A DNA stretch of 64,000 nt from Bacteroidales bacterium (GTDB taxonomy: Bacteria; Bacteroidota; Bacteroidia; Bacteroidales; BM520): positions 186,001 to 250,000 of the forward strand of contig JAEEQW010000001.1 of the NCBI GenBank assembly GCA_016285515.1, read 5' to 3'. Below are positions 17,838 to 28,400 of the stretch, in pieces (within the stretch, counting starts at the first letter, position 1; the number at the start of each line of letters is the position of its first letter). A program made the position numbers and the translations under genes. The notes below the pieces were generated by a model. It searched no databases and was not told where the DNA came from. It saw only the letters and a program-made list of their open reading frames with translations.

Positions 17838-20800
17838 ATGAAGAAATTCTTATTATTTTTAGCAATGGCGTGCGTAGTTCCATTTTTGGGACAGGCACAA
17901 GAGTTTTCAGTAGGCAAGGCTGTCAAGGCTTCAGCTACTCAGGAAACCCAAACTCAGAAGGTTGCTAATGCAACAGTTAACGGTATGTCAACTACCACTG
18001 CTGTTTCAATGGCTGACCAGTCTCTCCTCGAAGATGCTCTCAAAGAAGAACAGATTCGTAACTCCAAACAAACTTTTGAGCCTTCATTTGGCTTGGCAGG
18101 TAAGACTAACCATCAGGCTTACAATGTAAGAAATGACAAGAGTGAAGCTTCACAAGCCATGTTCCAAATGGGTGGTGCTGACTTTTATCAATTCACACTG
18201 AATGCTCCTGCAGATGCAACTCCTTATGGAACTTCATACTCAGATTTCTGCAACGGTGCTGAATATTATTTAGGTCAATATTATGTTTCATCAAATGGTG
18301 GCGCTTTCCTTCAGCTTGACCCTGCATCAGGTGCTGTAACAACTGTCGCAACAGGCAATGCTTTCCAGAGCATAGCTTACAACCCTGCTGACGGTCAGAT
18401 GTACGGTCTTGTTCTTGGTAACTCTCCAGCTTTGTACATCGTTGATGTTACATCTGGTACTGGTACTCTTCTGACAGCAGTTAACACAAGCAACTTCCTC
18501 CTCGGTCTTGACATCAACAATGTAGGTCGTATGTTTGTTATTGATGCTGAAGTTGACGGTATCTCTGAAATTGATATGGCAGGTAATATTGTCAGTTCAT
18601 TACCTGCAGGTTTCACAGTAAACTTTGGTCAGGACTTGTCCACAGATCGTGAAACCAATGAAACATACTGGGCAGCATACAATGCTGATGCATCTGCAGC
18701 TCAGTTTTACAAATATGATTTCGATGCTGGTGATTTTACTCTCATAGGCACATTCGCTGATCAGGCTTCTGCTTTTGCAACAGCAACTGATTCAAATCCT
18801 AATCTGCCAGCAGGTCCAACAAATCTCACCCTTACAAAGGAAGGTGACGAACTCGTAGTTTATATGTCATGGACAAACCCAACAACTACAATGGGTGGTG
18901 ATCCTCTGGACAATGTATCTCTCTATGTTAAGAGAAACGGTGTTGTTATTGCTACATTCGAAAATGTTACCCTTGGCGGCAACATGAGCTATGTTGATGA
19001 TGAAATACCTGGTCCAGGCAGTTATGCATATTCAGTACAGTCTTTCAACGAAGAAGGTTTGGGCGGCTCAGTAGGCGGTTCTATCCTCGTTGGTGCTATG
19101 TGCGTTTATCATGTTGACATGCAAGACTCATTCGGTGATGGTTGGAACGGTGGAACTATCCAAATTACTGATGAAGGCGGTAACCTTCTCGCTTCTTGCA
19201 CATTGGCTTCAGGCTCAAGCGGAAGTGCTGATGTAACTATCCCTACAGGTCAATATGTTAATATGATATGGGTTGCTGGTACATGGGACAGTGAAGTTTC
19301 ATTCCAGTTCTACTATCCTTGGGAAGAACTCCTTTATGAAGCATCTGCTCCATCAGCTGGTCTTCTTATTTCATGGAACAACACCTGTATTCCTCCTACA
19401 TGTCCAAGACCTACACAATTCGCTTGCGTTGGCTCTACCGACACAGAGGCTTCATTCTCATGGATTGAACACGGTACAGCAACAGCATGGAACATTGAAT
19501 ATGGTCCTATAGGATTTGCTCACGGTACAGGAACAACAGTAGCTGTTACAACAAACCCTGCTACTATTACAGGTCTTCCAACTGGTACATCATTCCAGGC
19601 ATACGTACAGTCTGACTGCGGCGGCGGTGACCTTTCTGACTGGTCAAATGTTGCTGGTTTCCAGACAGCAGTTGCCTGCGGTCCTGGTTTCACAGCAGTT
19701 AACGCTCAAATCGGTAATGGTACAGTAGAATCATATCAGATTCCTTTCAATACCTTCTATAACTATTCTATAGTTCAGGAGCTTTACACAGCTGAAGAAT
19801 TAATGAACCAGGGTGCTTTCTTCGGTGAAATCCACACCATTTCTTTCCAGTACACTCATGCAACAGCTATTTCTGACCTTGATGTTAAGATTTACATGAA
19901 GAATGTTGAAGAAACTACACTTTCTAATTGGATATTAGATGACCTGACACTTGTATATGAGGATATGCTTTCTCTTGACAATTCAGGTCCTGACTACTAT
20001 CAGGATATCCAGTTGCAGACCCCATTCGTATATGATGGCGCAAGCAGTGTCCTGGTTTATTTCGTATATGGTCACAACCCATACTTCAATTCAAATTACA
20101 GATTCTATATGCATAATACAGATGCTACACGTACTCTGTATGCATATCGTGACAGTTCACCATACGATCCAACAAATCCTGGTGTTTCTCCATACACTTT
20201 AACACAACGTACAAACATGCACTTTGGTATGTGTGTCACTGAACCAGAATACGTAACAGTTTCAGGTACAGTTACATCATCTTATACCAACAACCCAATT
20301 GCAGGTGCAGCTGTTAAATTCCAGGGTGCTCTTGGTTCAACAGTTATCACTGATGCAAACGGCGCATATTCACTCGATCTCGTTCAGCTCTTTGACTATA
20401 CAGTAACAGCAACAGCTGCTGGTTTCAATACTTATACAGCAACTTACAATGCTCCTGAAGCTCCAACAGCTACATACAACTTCCAGATGAATCAGCCAGC
20501 TATCGCTGTCGATCCAACAGAGGTTGTTGCTTCTTGCTACTACATGCAGAGTGCAACAGTTGACGTTACAATCCACAACGCTGGTACAGGTTTACTGACA
20601 TGGAACGGCACATGCATCATGGATGACGCTGAAAAGAGCGTTGAATCAGCTGCTCACGTAGCAATCAGCGGTCAGGATCTTTACAACTTCACACTTGGTG
20701 ATCCTGCAGATGCAATTAATCATCCTGCTGGCTTCGGCGGTTCAGAATTCATGAACACATCAGTTTTTGTTAACGGTATAACATACTTCGCAACATCAAC

Positions 20801-23800
20801 AAGCGGCCAGTTCGGTATTATCGACTATGAAAATGGTGCAGTTGATGTAATCAAGACAGGTAACGCATCAGGCGGTATCACCTTCAACCCAATTGACGGT
20901 ACCCTCTATGGTATTATTTTAGGCGCAGGTACTACTGTTTATGAAATCGATCCTGAAACTGGTGCTGAAACCGCTGTTGTCACAGCTCAAAACAGCAACT
21001 TCGTTTTAGGTTGTGCTATGAACCCAGAAGGTCGTATGTTCATCATCGATGCTGAAGTTGACGGTATTTCTGAAATGGACCTCGAAACCGGTGAATTCAC
21101 AACTATCTGGTCAGGTTTCATGGTAAACTACGGTCAGGATATGGAATGGGATTTCGAAGACAACCTCCTTTACTGGGCAGCATTCAATGCTGATGCATTT
21201 GAAGCACAGTTATGGCAGATTAACGTTGAAGACGGCACAGCTACACAGATTGGCTCATTCTATGATCAGGCTTCCTGCTTCTCAATTGAAACATTCTCTG
21301 GCGCTGCTGGTCCATGGTTGACAATTGATCCTAAGAAGGGTGAAGTTGCTGCTGGTGGCGATGGCGTATTCACAGTAACAATGGATGGTTGGCATGCAGA
21401 TCAGGGTGTCTTCACAGGTCACATTGAACTTGCTAACAACACTCCAGAAGGTACACTCTATATTCCTGTAACATTCACAATCCTTGCTCCATTATGCGAT
21501 TATCCTACAAACTTGACAGGTGAAATCGTTGACTACAACAATGTATATCTGTCATGGGATGACCCAGCAGGATGCGATGCTATCTACATTTACTACGGTG
21601 CTGAACGTGAACCATTCGTAATTCTCGAACCAGGTGAGGAAGAATATCTTGATGAAGCCCTCAAACCAGGCGTATATTCATACAACGTAAGAGCTCACTA
21701 TCCTGATGGTTGCGTTTCAATGTCTGAATCAGAACTCACATTCGAATGCGTACAGCCATACAGACTCGTTGAAGGTCATGTTTACTCAACAATGGACGGC
21801 AGCGACATCGCTGGTGCTACAATCACATTCACAGGTACAACACCATGGGGTGCACGCACAGTTGTTGCTACATCAGATGAAGAAGGTATGTATTCAGTAG
21901 ATGTATTCGATGGCACATATACAGTTGTTGCTGTTGCTGACGGCTTCAATGTATATACAGTCAACAATTATACAATCGAACCATTTGGTCCATATACTCT
22001 CGACTTCCCAATGGAACAGCCAGCTGTTTCACTCAGCGACTCTGAAGTCACTATCACAACCGGTTATATGAACCAGGGCATTCACACAATGACTATTACC
22101 AACAATGGTACTGGTGAACTGACATGGAATGTTAAGATTGAAACAGAAGACAAGGCTGTTAAGTCACTTGAATCACCTGCTCACGTTGCAATAAGCGGTC
22201 AGGATCTTTACAACTTCACTCTTGGTAATCCTGCAGATGCAATTAATAATCCTGCTGGCTTCGGCGGTTCAGAATTCATGAACACATCAGTTTATGTTGA
22301 CGGTGTAACATACTTTGCAACATCAACAAGCGGCCAGTTCGGTATCATCGACTATGAAAATCATTCAGTTGATGTAATCAAGACAGGTAACGCATCAGGC
22401 GGTATCACTTACAACCCAGCTGATGGCAACCTCTATGGTATGGTTTTAGGCGCAGGTACTACTGTTTATACAATCAATCCTGAAACTGGTGCTGAAACCG
22501 CTGTTGTTACAGCTGCAAACAGCAACTTCGTATTAGGTTGTGCTATGAACTCCGAAGGTCGTATGTTCATCATCGATGCTGAAATCGACGGTATTTCTGA
22601 AATGAATCTCCAAACCGGTGAATTCACAACTATCTGGTCAGGTTTCATGGTAAACTATGGTCAGGATATGGAATGGGATTTCGAAGACGATCTCCTTTAC
22701 TGGGCAGCATTCAATGCTGATGCATTTGAAGCACAGTTATGGCAGATTAACGTTGATGAAGGCACAGCTACACAGATTGGTTCATTCTATGATCAGGCTT
22801 CCTGCTTCTCAATTGAAACAGTAGCTAATTCATGGTTAGTAGCTGATCCAAAGTCTGGTGTGGTTCCTGCAGGCGAAACTGCAACATTCGACCTCATCGC
22901 TGATGGTTGGTATGCTGAATTCGGTACATTCTATGCAGATGTATTCTTCAACAACAATTCATTAACTCCACAAATCGTTGTTCCTGTAACATTCATCATC
23001 AATCCACCAGATTGTGCTCCTGTTCAGAATCTCGCTGGTTCAGTTGAAGATTTCAACGATTTCTATATCACATGGGCTGCACCTGCAGAAAATCCTGGTG
23101 ATGTAATCGCTTACGGTATCTACCATGGTGATGACAAGGTTCCATTCGCACAGGTTGACCCATCAGAATTCGAATTCGTTATCGAAGACAATGCTCCTGG
23201 CACATATTACTACAGAGTACGTGCAATCTATGCTGACGGCTGCGTATCAATGAGTGATGTATTACTCGAACTCACAGCTGTTGAAGCATTCGGTACAGTT
23301 TACGGTGTTGTAACAGACAGCTTCAATGGTCAGGCTATTGTCGGCGCAACAGTTAAATTCGGTGGCGCATTCCAGACAGTAACTGATGAAAACGGTGAAT
23401 TCTCAATGGATGTAACACAAGGTTACTACACTGTCAGAGTTTCCGCTGATTCATATAAGACATACGTTGAAGAAAATGTTTACGTTGACGTATATGAAAA
23501 CCCAATGGACTTCGAACTCACAAGCCTGTATGCACCAGTACAGAACCTTACAGCTGTTGAAGAAAGCGGTGATGTTATTTTGACATGGGACGCTCCTGCA
23601 ACAGACGACAAGGCTGCTAAGAGAGGCAATGATCATCCATTCATAGCTGAAACATCAACAGCTAATGCAACATTAACAGCTGCTCCTGCTTCAACATCAG
23701 AAGCTTACAATGTTAATCCTTCAAAGGCTGAAGATGCTATGGCATTAGCCGCTCACAACATGGATCTTGGTTACTTCACATTGAATGCTCCAGCTGGCTG

Positions 23801-25292
23801 GACAAGCTATGGCGTAAGTGGTTCAGAATTCATGAACACAGCAGCTTACTATGATGGCATGTACTACTTTGCAACATCAACATCAGGTCAGTTCGGTACA
23901 ATCGATCCTCAGACCGGTGCTATTAATGTCATTAAGACAGGTAACGCATCAGGCGGTATTGCTTACAACGCAGCTGACAATACTCTCTACGGTATTGTAT
24001 TAGGCAGCAACTCAGTAATTTACACATTTGATGCTGCAACAGGTACAGAATCATTTGTTGCTAACATCAATGCTGCTAACTTCTTGTTAGGCTGCACATT
24101 CGATGCTGAAGGTCGTTTCTTCGTTATCGATGCTGAAGTTGACGGTATCTCCGAAATTGATCCTGCAACTGGTGAAGTCCTCGGTTCAATGGCTGCTGGC
24201 TTCACAGTAAACTATGGCCAGGATATGGATGTTGACCTCGAACTGAAGGAAACTTACTGGTTCGCTTACAATGCAGACGTTAGTGCAGCTCAGCTCTACA
24301 AGTTCAACTTCGACGAAGGCACTATGGTTCTCGTTGGTACTGGTTCAACACAGACATCATGCTTCGCAATCATAAGTGAAGCTGTCAGCGCTGAAGTTAC
24401 CGGTTACATGGTTGAACGTGACGGTGAAGAAATCGCAACAGTTGGTCCTACAACATTGACATACGTTGACCAGGATGTTGATTTCGGTGATCATACATAC
24501 TGCGTAACAGCAATCTATGAAGAAATCCTTTCAGCACCTGTATGCGTAACAGTTGAAATGGGTATCCTCGGTGATGCTAACGGTGACGGTTTAGTTAACG
24601 TTGGTGACGTTTCAGCTATCGTTTCTTACATCATGTTCCAGAACCCACAGCCATTCTACTTCAAGAATGCTGATGTTAACGGTGATGGTATCATCAATGT
24701 AGGTGATGTCAGCGGTACTATCTTAATCATCTTCGGCGGAAAGAGCACATGCGAAACCGGTGAAGTTGAATATCAGATTGAAAACGGTGTCCTCTACATG
24801 CGCAATGCATCTCCTGTCAGCGCACTGCAGATTGCTCTCAGCGAAGGCAGCGATGTTGAAATTAAGGGCTTCGTTGTTAATCAGGGTATGACCCCAGACG
24901 GTTACATGGTTGTTGCTTACAACTTCGACGGTACTGTATTCGAAGCTGGTGTACACGCACTCTTCCAAGTTAACGATGCTGAAGTTAACTACTTCCTCGC
25001 ATCCAACGCTTGCGGTGACGTTGTGGACGGTCGTGACGGTGCTTTCTTAGGTATCAACGACAACACCATGGCTCCTGCTTATCCTAACCCATTCAGCACA
25101 TCTGTTACAATCAACAACAATGAAAATGCTGAATTCGTAGTTACAAGCATGACCGGTCAGGTTGTTTACAGAACTGCTACATCAAGCAACTTTGTATGGA
25201 CTCCTGAAAATGTAAACAGCGGTGTTTACTTCATCAATGTTTATGTTGACGGTGTTAAGACCCAGACTTCAAAGGTTGTTTATCAGAAGTAA
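17838..25292 (+). CDS. Giant T9SS-exported protein with propeller-like repeats, FN3 modules and a dockerin
   Basis: A 2484-residue secreted protein. After the signal peptide (LLFLAMACVVPFLGQAQ) come: a propeller-like module of about 200 residues (113-315, marked by VIDAEVDGISEI and YWAAYNADA); FN3 (323-420); a DSFGDGWNG module (420-515); FN3 (520-612); a jelly-roll-like region; carboxypeptidase-regulatory-like (CNA-B-like) modules near 805, 1307 and 1815; propeller copies 2-4 near 940, 1450 and 1975; BACON-like stretches (WLTIDPKKGEV). A full type I dockerin lies at about 2245-2303 (GDANGDGLVNVGDVSAIV and ADVNGDGIINVGDVSG). The end is a T9SS sorting domain (AYPNPFSTSV to KVVYQK). No catalytic motif is recognised. 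I infer a surface protein that docks to the cohesin-like modules encoded next door. Confidence 0.8.
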   Translation: MKKFLLFLAMACVVPFLGQAQEFSVGKAVKASATQETQTQKVANATVNGMSTTTAVSMADQSLLEDALKEEQIRNSKQTFEPSFGLAGKTNHQAYNVRNDKSEASQAMFQMGGADFYQFTLNAPADATPYGTSYSDFCNGAEYYLGQYYVSSNGGAFLQLDPASGAVTTVATGNAFQSIAYNPADGQMYGLVLGNSPALYIVDVTSGTGTLLTAVNTSNFLLGLDINNVGRMFVIDAEVDGISEIDMAGNIVSSLPAGFTVNFGQDLSTDRETNETYWAAYNADASAAQFYKYDFDAGDFTLIGTFADQASAFATATDSNPNLPAGPTNLTLTKEGDELVVYMSWTNPTTTMGGDPLDNVSLYVKRNGVVIATFENVTLGGNMSYVDDEIPGPGSYAYSVQSFNEEGLGGSVGGSILVGAMCVYHVDMQDSFGDGWNGGTIQITDEGGNLLASCTLASGSSGSADVTIPTGQYVNMIWVAGTWDSEVSFQFYYPWEELLYEASAPSAGLLISWNNTCIPPTCPRPTQFACVGSTDTEASFSWIEHGTATAWNIEYGPIGFAHGTGTTVAVTTNPATITGLPTGTSFQAYVQSDCGGGDLSDWSNVAGFQTAVACGPGFTAVNAQIGNGTVESYQIPFNTFYNYSIVQELYTAEELMNQGAFFGEIHTISFQYTHATAISDLDVKIYMKNVEETTLSNWILDDLTLVYEDMLSLDNSGPDYYQDIQLQTPFVYDGASSVLVYFVYGHNPYFNSNYRFYMHNTDATRTLYAYRDSSPYDPTNPGVSPYTLTQRTNMHFGMCVTEPEYVTVSGTVTSSYTNNPIAGAAVKFQGALGSTVITDANGAYSLDLVQLFDYTVTATAAGFNTYTATYNAPEAPTATYNFQMNQPAIAVDPTEVVASCYYMQSATVDVTIHNAGTGLLTWNGTCIMDDAEKSVESAAHVAISGQDLYNFTLGDPADAINHPAGFGGSEFMNTSVFVNGITYFATSTSGQFGIIDYENGAVDVIKTGNASGGITFNPIDGTLYGIILGAGTTVYEIDPETGAETAVVTAQNSNFVLGCAMNPEGRMFIIDAEVDGISEMDLETGEFTTIWSGFMVNYGQDMEWDFEDNLLYWAAFNADAFEAQLWQINVEDGTATQIGSFYDQASCFSIETFSGAAGPWLTIDPKKGEVAAGGDGVFTVTMDGWHADQGVFTGHIELANNTPEGTLYIPVTFTILAPLCDYPTNLTGEIVDYNNVYLSWDDPAGCDAIYIYYGAEREPFVILEPGEEEYLDEALKPGVYSYNVRAHYPDGCVSMSESELTFECVQPYRLVEGHVYSTMDGSDIAGATITFTGTTPWGARTVVATSDEEGMYSVDVFDGTYTVVAVADGFNVYTVNNYTIEPFGPYTLDFPMEQPAVSLSDSEVTITTGYMNQGIHTMTITNNGTGELTWNVKIETEDKAVKSLESPAHVAISGQDLYNFTLGNPADAINNPAGFGGSEFMNTSVYVDGVTYFATSTSGQFGIIDYENHSVDVIKTGNASGGITYNPADGNLYGMVLGAGTTVYTINPETGAETAVVTAANSNFVLGCAMNSEGRMFIIDAEIDGISEMNLQTGEFTTIWSGFMVNYGQDMEWDFEDDLLYWAAFNADAFEAQLWQINVDEGTATQIGSFYDQASCFSIETVANSWLVADPKSGVVPAGETATFDLIADGWYAEFGTFYADVFFNNNSLTPQIVVPVTFIINPPDCAPVQNLAGSVEDFNDFYITWAAPAENPGDVIAYGIYHGDDKVPFAQVDPSEFEFVIEDNAPGTYYYRVRAIYADGCVSMSDVLLELTAVEAFGTVYGVVTDSFNGQAIVGATVKFGGAFQTVTDENGEFSMDVTQGYYTVRVSADSYKTYVEENVYVDVYENPMDFELTSLYAPVQNLTAVEESGDVILTWDAPATDDKAAKRGNDHPFIAETSTANATLTAAPASTSEAYNVNPSKAEDAMALAAHNMDLGYFTLNAPAGWTSYGVSGSEFMNTAAYYDGMYYFATSTSGQFGTIDPQTGAINVIKTGNASGGIAYNAADNTLYGIVLGSNSVIYTFDAATGTESFVANINAANFLLGCTFDAEGRFFVIDAEVDGISEIDPATGEVLGSMAAGFTVNYGQDMDVDLELKETYWFAYNADVSAAQLYKFNFDEGTMVLVGTGSTQTSCFAIISEAVSAEVTGYMVERDGEEIATVGPTTLTYVDQDVDFGDHTYCVTAIYEEILSAPVCVTVEMGILGDANGDGLVNVGDVSAIVSYIMFQNPQPFYFKNADVNGDGIINVGDVSGTILIIFGGKSTCETGEVEYQIENGVLYMRNASPVSALQIALSEGSDVEIKGFVVNQGMTPDGYMVVAYNFDGTVFEAGVHALFQVNDAEVNYFLASNACGDVVDGRDGAFLGINDNTMAPAYPNPFSTSVTINNNENAEFVVTSMTGQVVYRTATSSNFVWTPENVNSGVYFINVYVDGVKTQTSKVVYQK
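20656..22820 (+). repeat. Two near-identical 640-base copies, 1527 bases apart, inside the first giant gene
   Basis: The blocks at about 20656-21293 and 22183-22820 align without a gap (GGTCAGGATC at 20670 and 22197; GATCAGGCTTCC at 21264 and 22791, both 1527 apart). They encode propeller-like copies 2 and 3. Copies 1 and 4 are clearly related but more diverged, so this pair is the most recent duplication. Confidence 0.9.
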
Positions 25293-25320
25293 TTTCTAAA
25301 TAAATAACTTTACGGAAAAA

Positions 25321-25351
25321 GGCACTGAAAAAATTTCAGTGCCTTTTTTTT
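25321..25351 (+). terminator. Intrinsic terminator after the first giant gene
   Basis: GGCACTGAAA and TTTCAGTGCC form a perfect 10-base stem with an AAA loop, followed directly by eight T. A run of A precedes it. Confidence 0.93.
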
Positions 25352-25370
25352 GTATTTTCAAATTAAATGC

Positions 25371-25378
25371 TATATTTG
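25371..25378 (+). promoter_or_regulatory. -7 promoter box for scaffold gene A
   Basis: TATATTTG plus CA, with TTTG 18 bases upstream (25349-25352, overlapping the end of the terminator T run) as a -33 element. The leader is about 90 bases. Confidence 0.7.
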
Positions 25379-25475
25379 CAAGATAATTATAATTGGCTAT
25401 TTGTGCATGGGCAGAGAAACGCCTTTGCGCTTAACTATATGATAATTAGAAATATAAACAAATAATAGTTAAATT

Positions 25476-28400
25476 ATGAAGAAACTTTTATTATTACTTC
25501 TCATACCTTTTTTAGGTATGGCCACAACATTGAAGGCAGATAATGTCTTATCAATGGGTGATTATCAAGGAGACCCGGGTGATGTGATCACAGTGTCAGT
25601 TAATATGGCAAACGATCAAAACGACATCGCTGGTTTCCAGTTTGATATCCCGATGAACGGGTTTTCATACGTCAACGGTTCAGCCGTAAAGTCTAACAGA
25701 CTGCCGGGTCAGTTCATTCTGATAGCGCAGACTGTCTCCAACGGTAACTTGCGTGTCCTTTGCTATTCAATGCCGGGAACTAACATCCCTGGTAATGACG
25801 GCGATATCATGACATTCCAGATTACATTAGGAGATGCGGAAGGTATTTTCCCACTTGAATTCGAAGATATAGTGTTATCCAATATTCAAGGTGGAACTAT
25901 TGAGGCTATAGGTGTAAATGGTAGCGTAGTAATTGGCAATCCTGCTACAACCTACGACATCACCTTGTCAGCCAACCCATCAAACGGTGGTGCAGTTAGC
26001 GGCGCCGGCACTTATAATGCAGGAGAGGAAGTTACTGTTACAGCTACTCCTTTCGATGGCTATTCATTCGTTAACTGGACTGAGAACGGCACAGAGGTAT
26101 CCTCAAATGCTGCTTATACTTTCACAGTCATGTCAGATCGTTATCTTGTAGCTAACTTCGAAGAAAATATTGTCTATTATACATTAACATTGATTGCCAA
26201 CCCGACAGACGGCGGTACTTTGACCGGTGCCGGAACCTATGAAGCAGGTACCAGTGTTACAGTTACAGCAACCGCTGCAGCAGGTTATGAATTCAATAAT
26301 TGGACTGAAAACGGCTCTGTGGTTTCCACAAGTGATTCATATACTTTCACAATCTCAGGAGACCGCACACTTGTTGCTAATTTCAATGTTGTAATTCCTT
26401 CACTCAACATTCTTTCGATTGGTGATTACACTGCAATGAGTGGCGCAGAGACTACTATTAGCGTAAATCTTAACAATAGCGATGATGTTGTTGCCTTCCA
26501 GTTGGATATTCCTTTGGATGCTTCATTATCATACGTTGCTGGTTCAGCTGCTTTGACACCAAGAGCTACTGCTAATCACTTCATGTCAGCTCAGATCGTA
26601 AGCAACAATACTCTCAGATTCATTGTTTATTCAATGCCTTCCACTCCTTTTATAGGTGAAAACGGTGCTATTGTGACATTTGATATTACTGGCTCAGTAG
26701 CAGGTACTTACGCATTGAATATGACTAATGCAATACTGTCAGATGCTCAGGGACAGTCACTTTTAACCGAAGTTGTCAATGGCAGTATCGAAATTCTCCC
26801 ATTACCTACTTATACAATCAACGCTGGTGTTTATCCTGAAGGTGCAGGTACAGTAACCGGTGCAGGCGTATATGAAGAGGGAGAAACAGCCACTCTGACT
26901 GCAACAGCAATCGGTGCTTATACTTTTGATAACTGGACAGAAGGCGGTGATGTTGTTTCAACAGATGCAACATATTCATTTGTTGTTACTGAAGACCGCA
27001 ACCTTGTCGCAAACTTCACAGCTCCTTCAATGAATATCCTTTCAATCGGTGATTACACAGGTGCTGAAGGTGATGTATTAACTATCGATATTAACCTCGA
27101 AAATGAAGATGAAGTTTCAGGATTCCAGTTCGACATCCCTCTCAATGAAGGCTTCACTTATGTTGATGGTTCTCTTGTAAAGGGTGTGAGATGCAGTCCT
27201 TATCATATTATCATAGGCCAGTTGGTCGATAACGGTACAACTTTCAGAGTTCTCTGCTATTCAATGCCTCCTGCAAACATTTCCGGTAATGATGGTGCAA
27301 TAGCATCATTACAGATTCTCCTCGGTGAAGAAGGCACCTACGACCTCGGTCTTGCAGGTTGCGTTCTTTCAACAATGTCAGGCGGAATACTTCCAGTCAT
27401 TGCCAATGGCGGTACTCTTACAGTAACTGGTGGTCAGCCAGTGACCTACACAGTTACAGCTACAGTAAATCCAGTTGGTTCAGGTACAGTAACCGGTGCA
27501 GGCGTATATGAAGAAGGTGAAACAGCAACTTTGGTTGCAACACCTGTTTCAGGCTATGATTTCGTAAATTGGACAGAAGGCGGTGATGTTGTTTCAACAG
27601 ATGCTACATATTCATTTGTAGTTACTGAAGACCGTGACCTCGTTGCAAACTTCACAGCTCCTTCAACAAATATCCTTTCAATCGCTGATTACACAGGTGC
27701 TGAAGGTGATATTTTAACTATCGATATTAACCTTGCAAATGAAGATGCTGTCTCAGGATTCCAGTTCGACATCCCTCTCAACGAAGGCTTCACTTATGTT
27801 GAAGGTTCTCTTGTAAAGGGTCAGAGATGCAGTCCTTACCACATTATCCTCGGTCAGTTGGTCGATAACGGTACAATTCTCAGAGTTCTCTGCTATGCAA
27901 TGCCTCCGGCAAACATCTCAGGCAACGATGGAGCTATAGCATCAATACAGATTATTCTCGGTGAAGCAGGCACCTACGACCTCGGTCTTGCAAATTGTGT
28001 TCTTTCTACAATGAACGGTGGAACACTTCCAGTCATTGGCATTGGCGGTACTCTTACTGTAACAGGTGGTCCGACTGTGACTTATAACATTACAGCTACA
28101 GTAAACCCAGCTGGCGCAGGTACAGTAACTGGTGCAGGTGAATATGAAGAAGGCGCAATAGCAACTTTGGTTGCAACAGCTAATTCAGGCTATGAGTTCG
28201 TAAATTGGACAGAAAACGGAACAGAGGTTTCAACAAATGCAACATATTCATTTGTAGTCACTGAAGACCGTGCTCTCGTAGCAAACTTCGTAGTTCCTGT
28301 TGTTTATTATACTATCACAGCTACAGTAAATCCAGTTGGTGCAGGTACAGTAACTGGTGCTGGTGTATATGAAGAAGGCACAACAGCAACAGTGGCTGCA

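Noticed and set aside
17838..25292. Cellulosomal enzyme call for the first giant protein
   Set aside because: I could not find a catalytic glycoside hydrolase, esterase or peptidase motif in its 2484 residues, only binding-type and structural modules.
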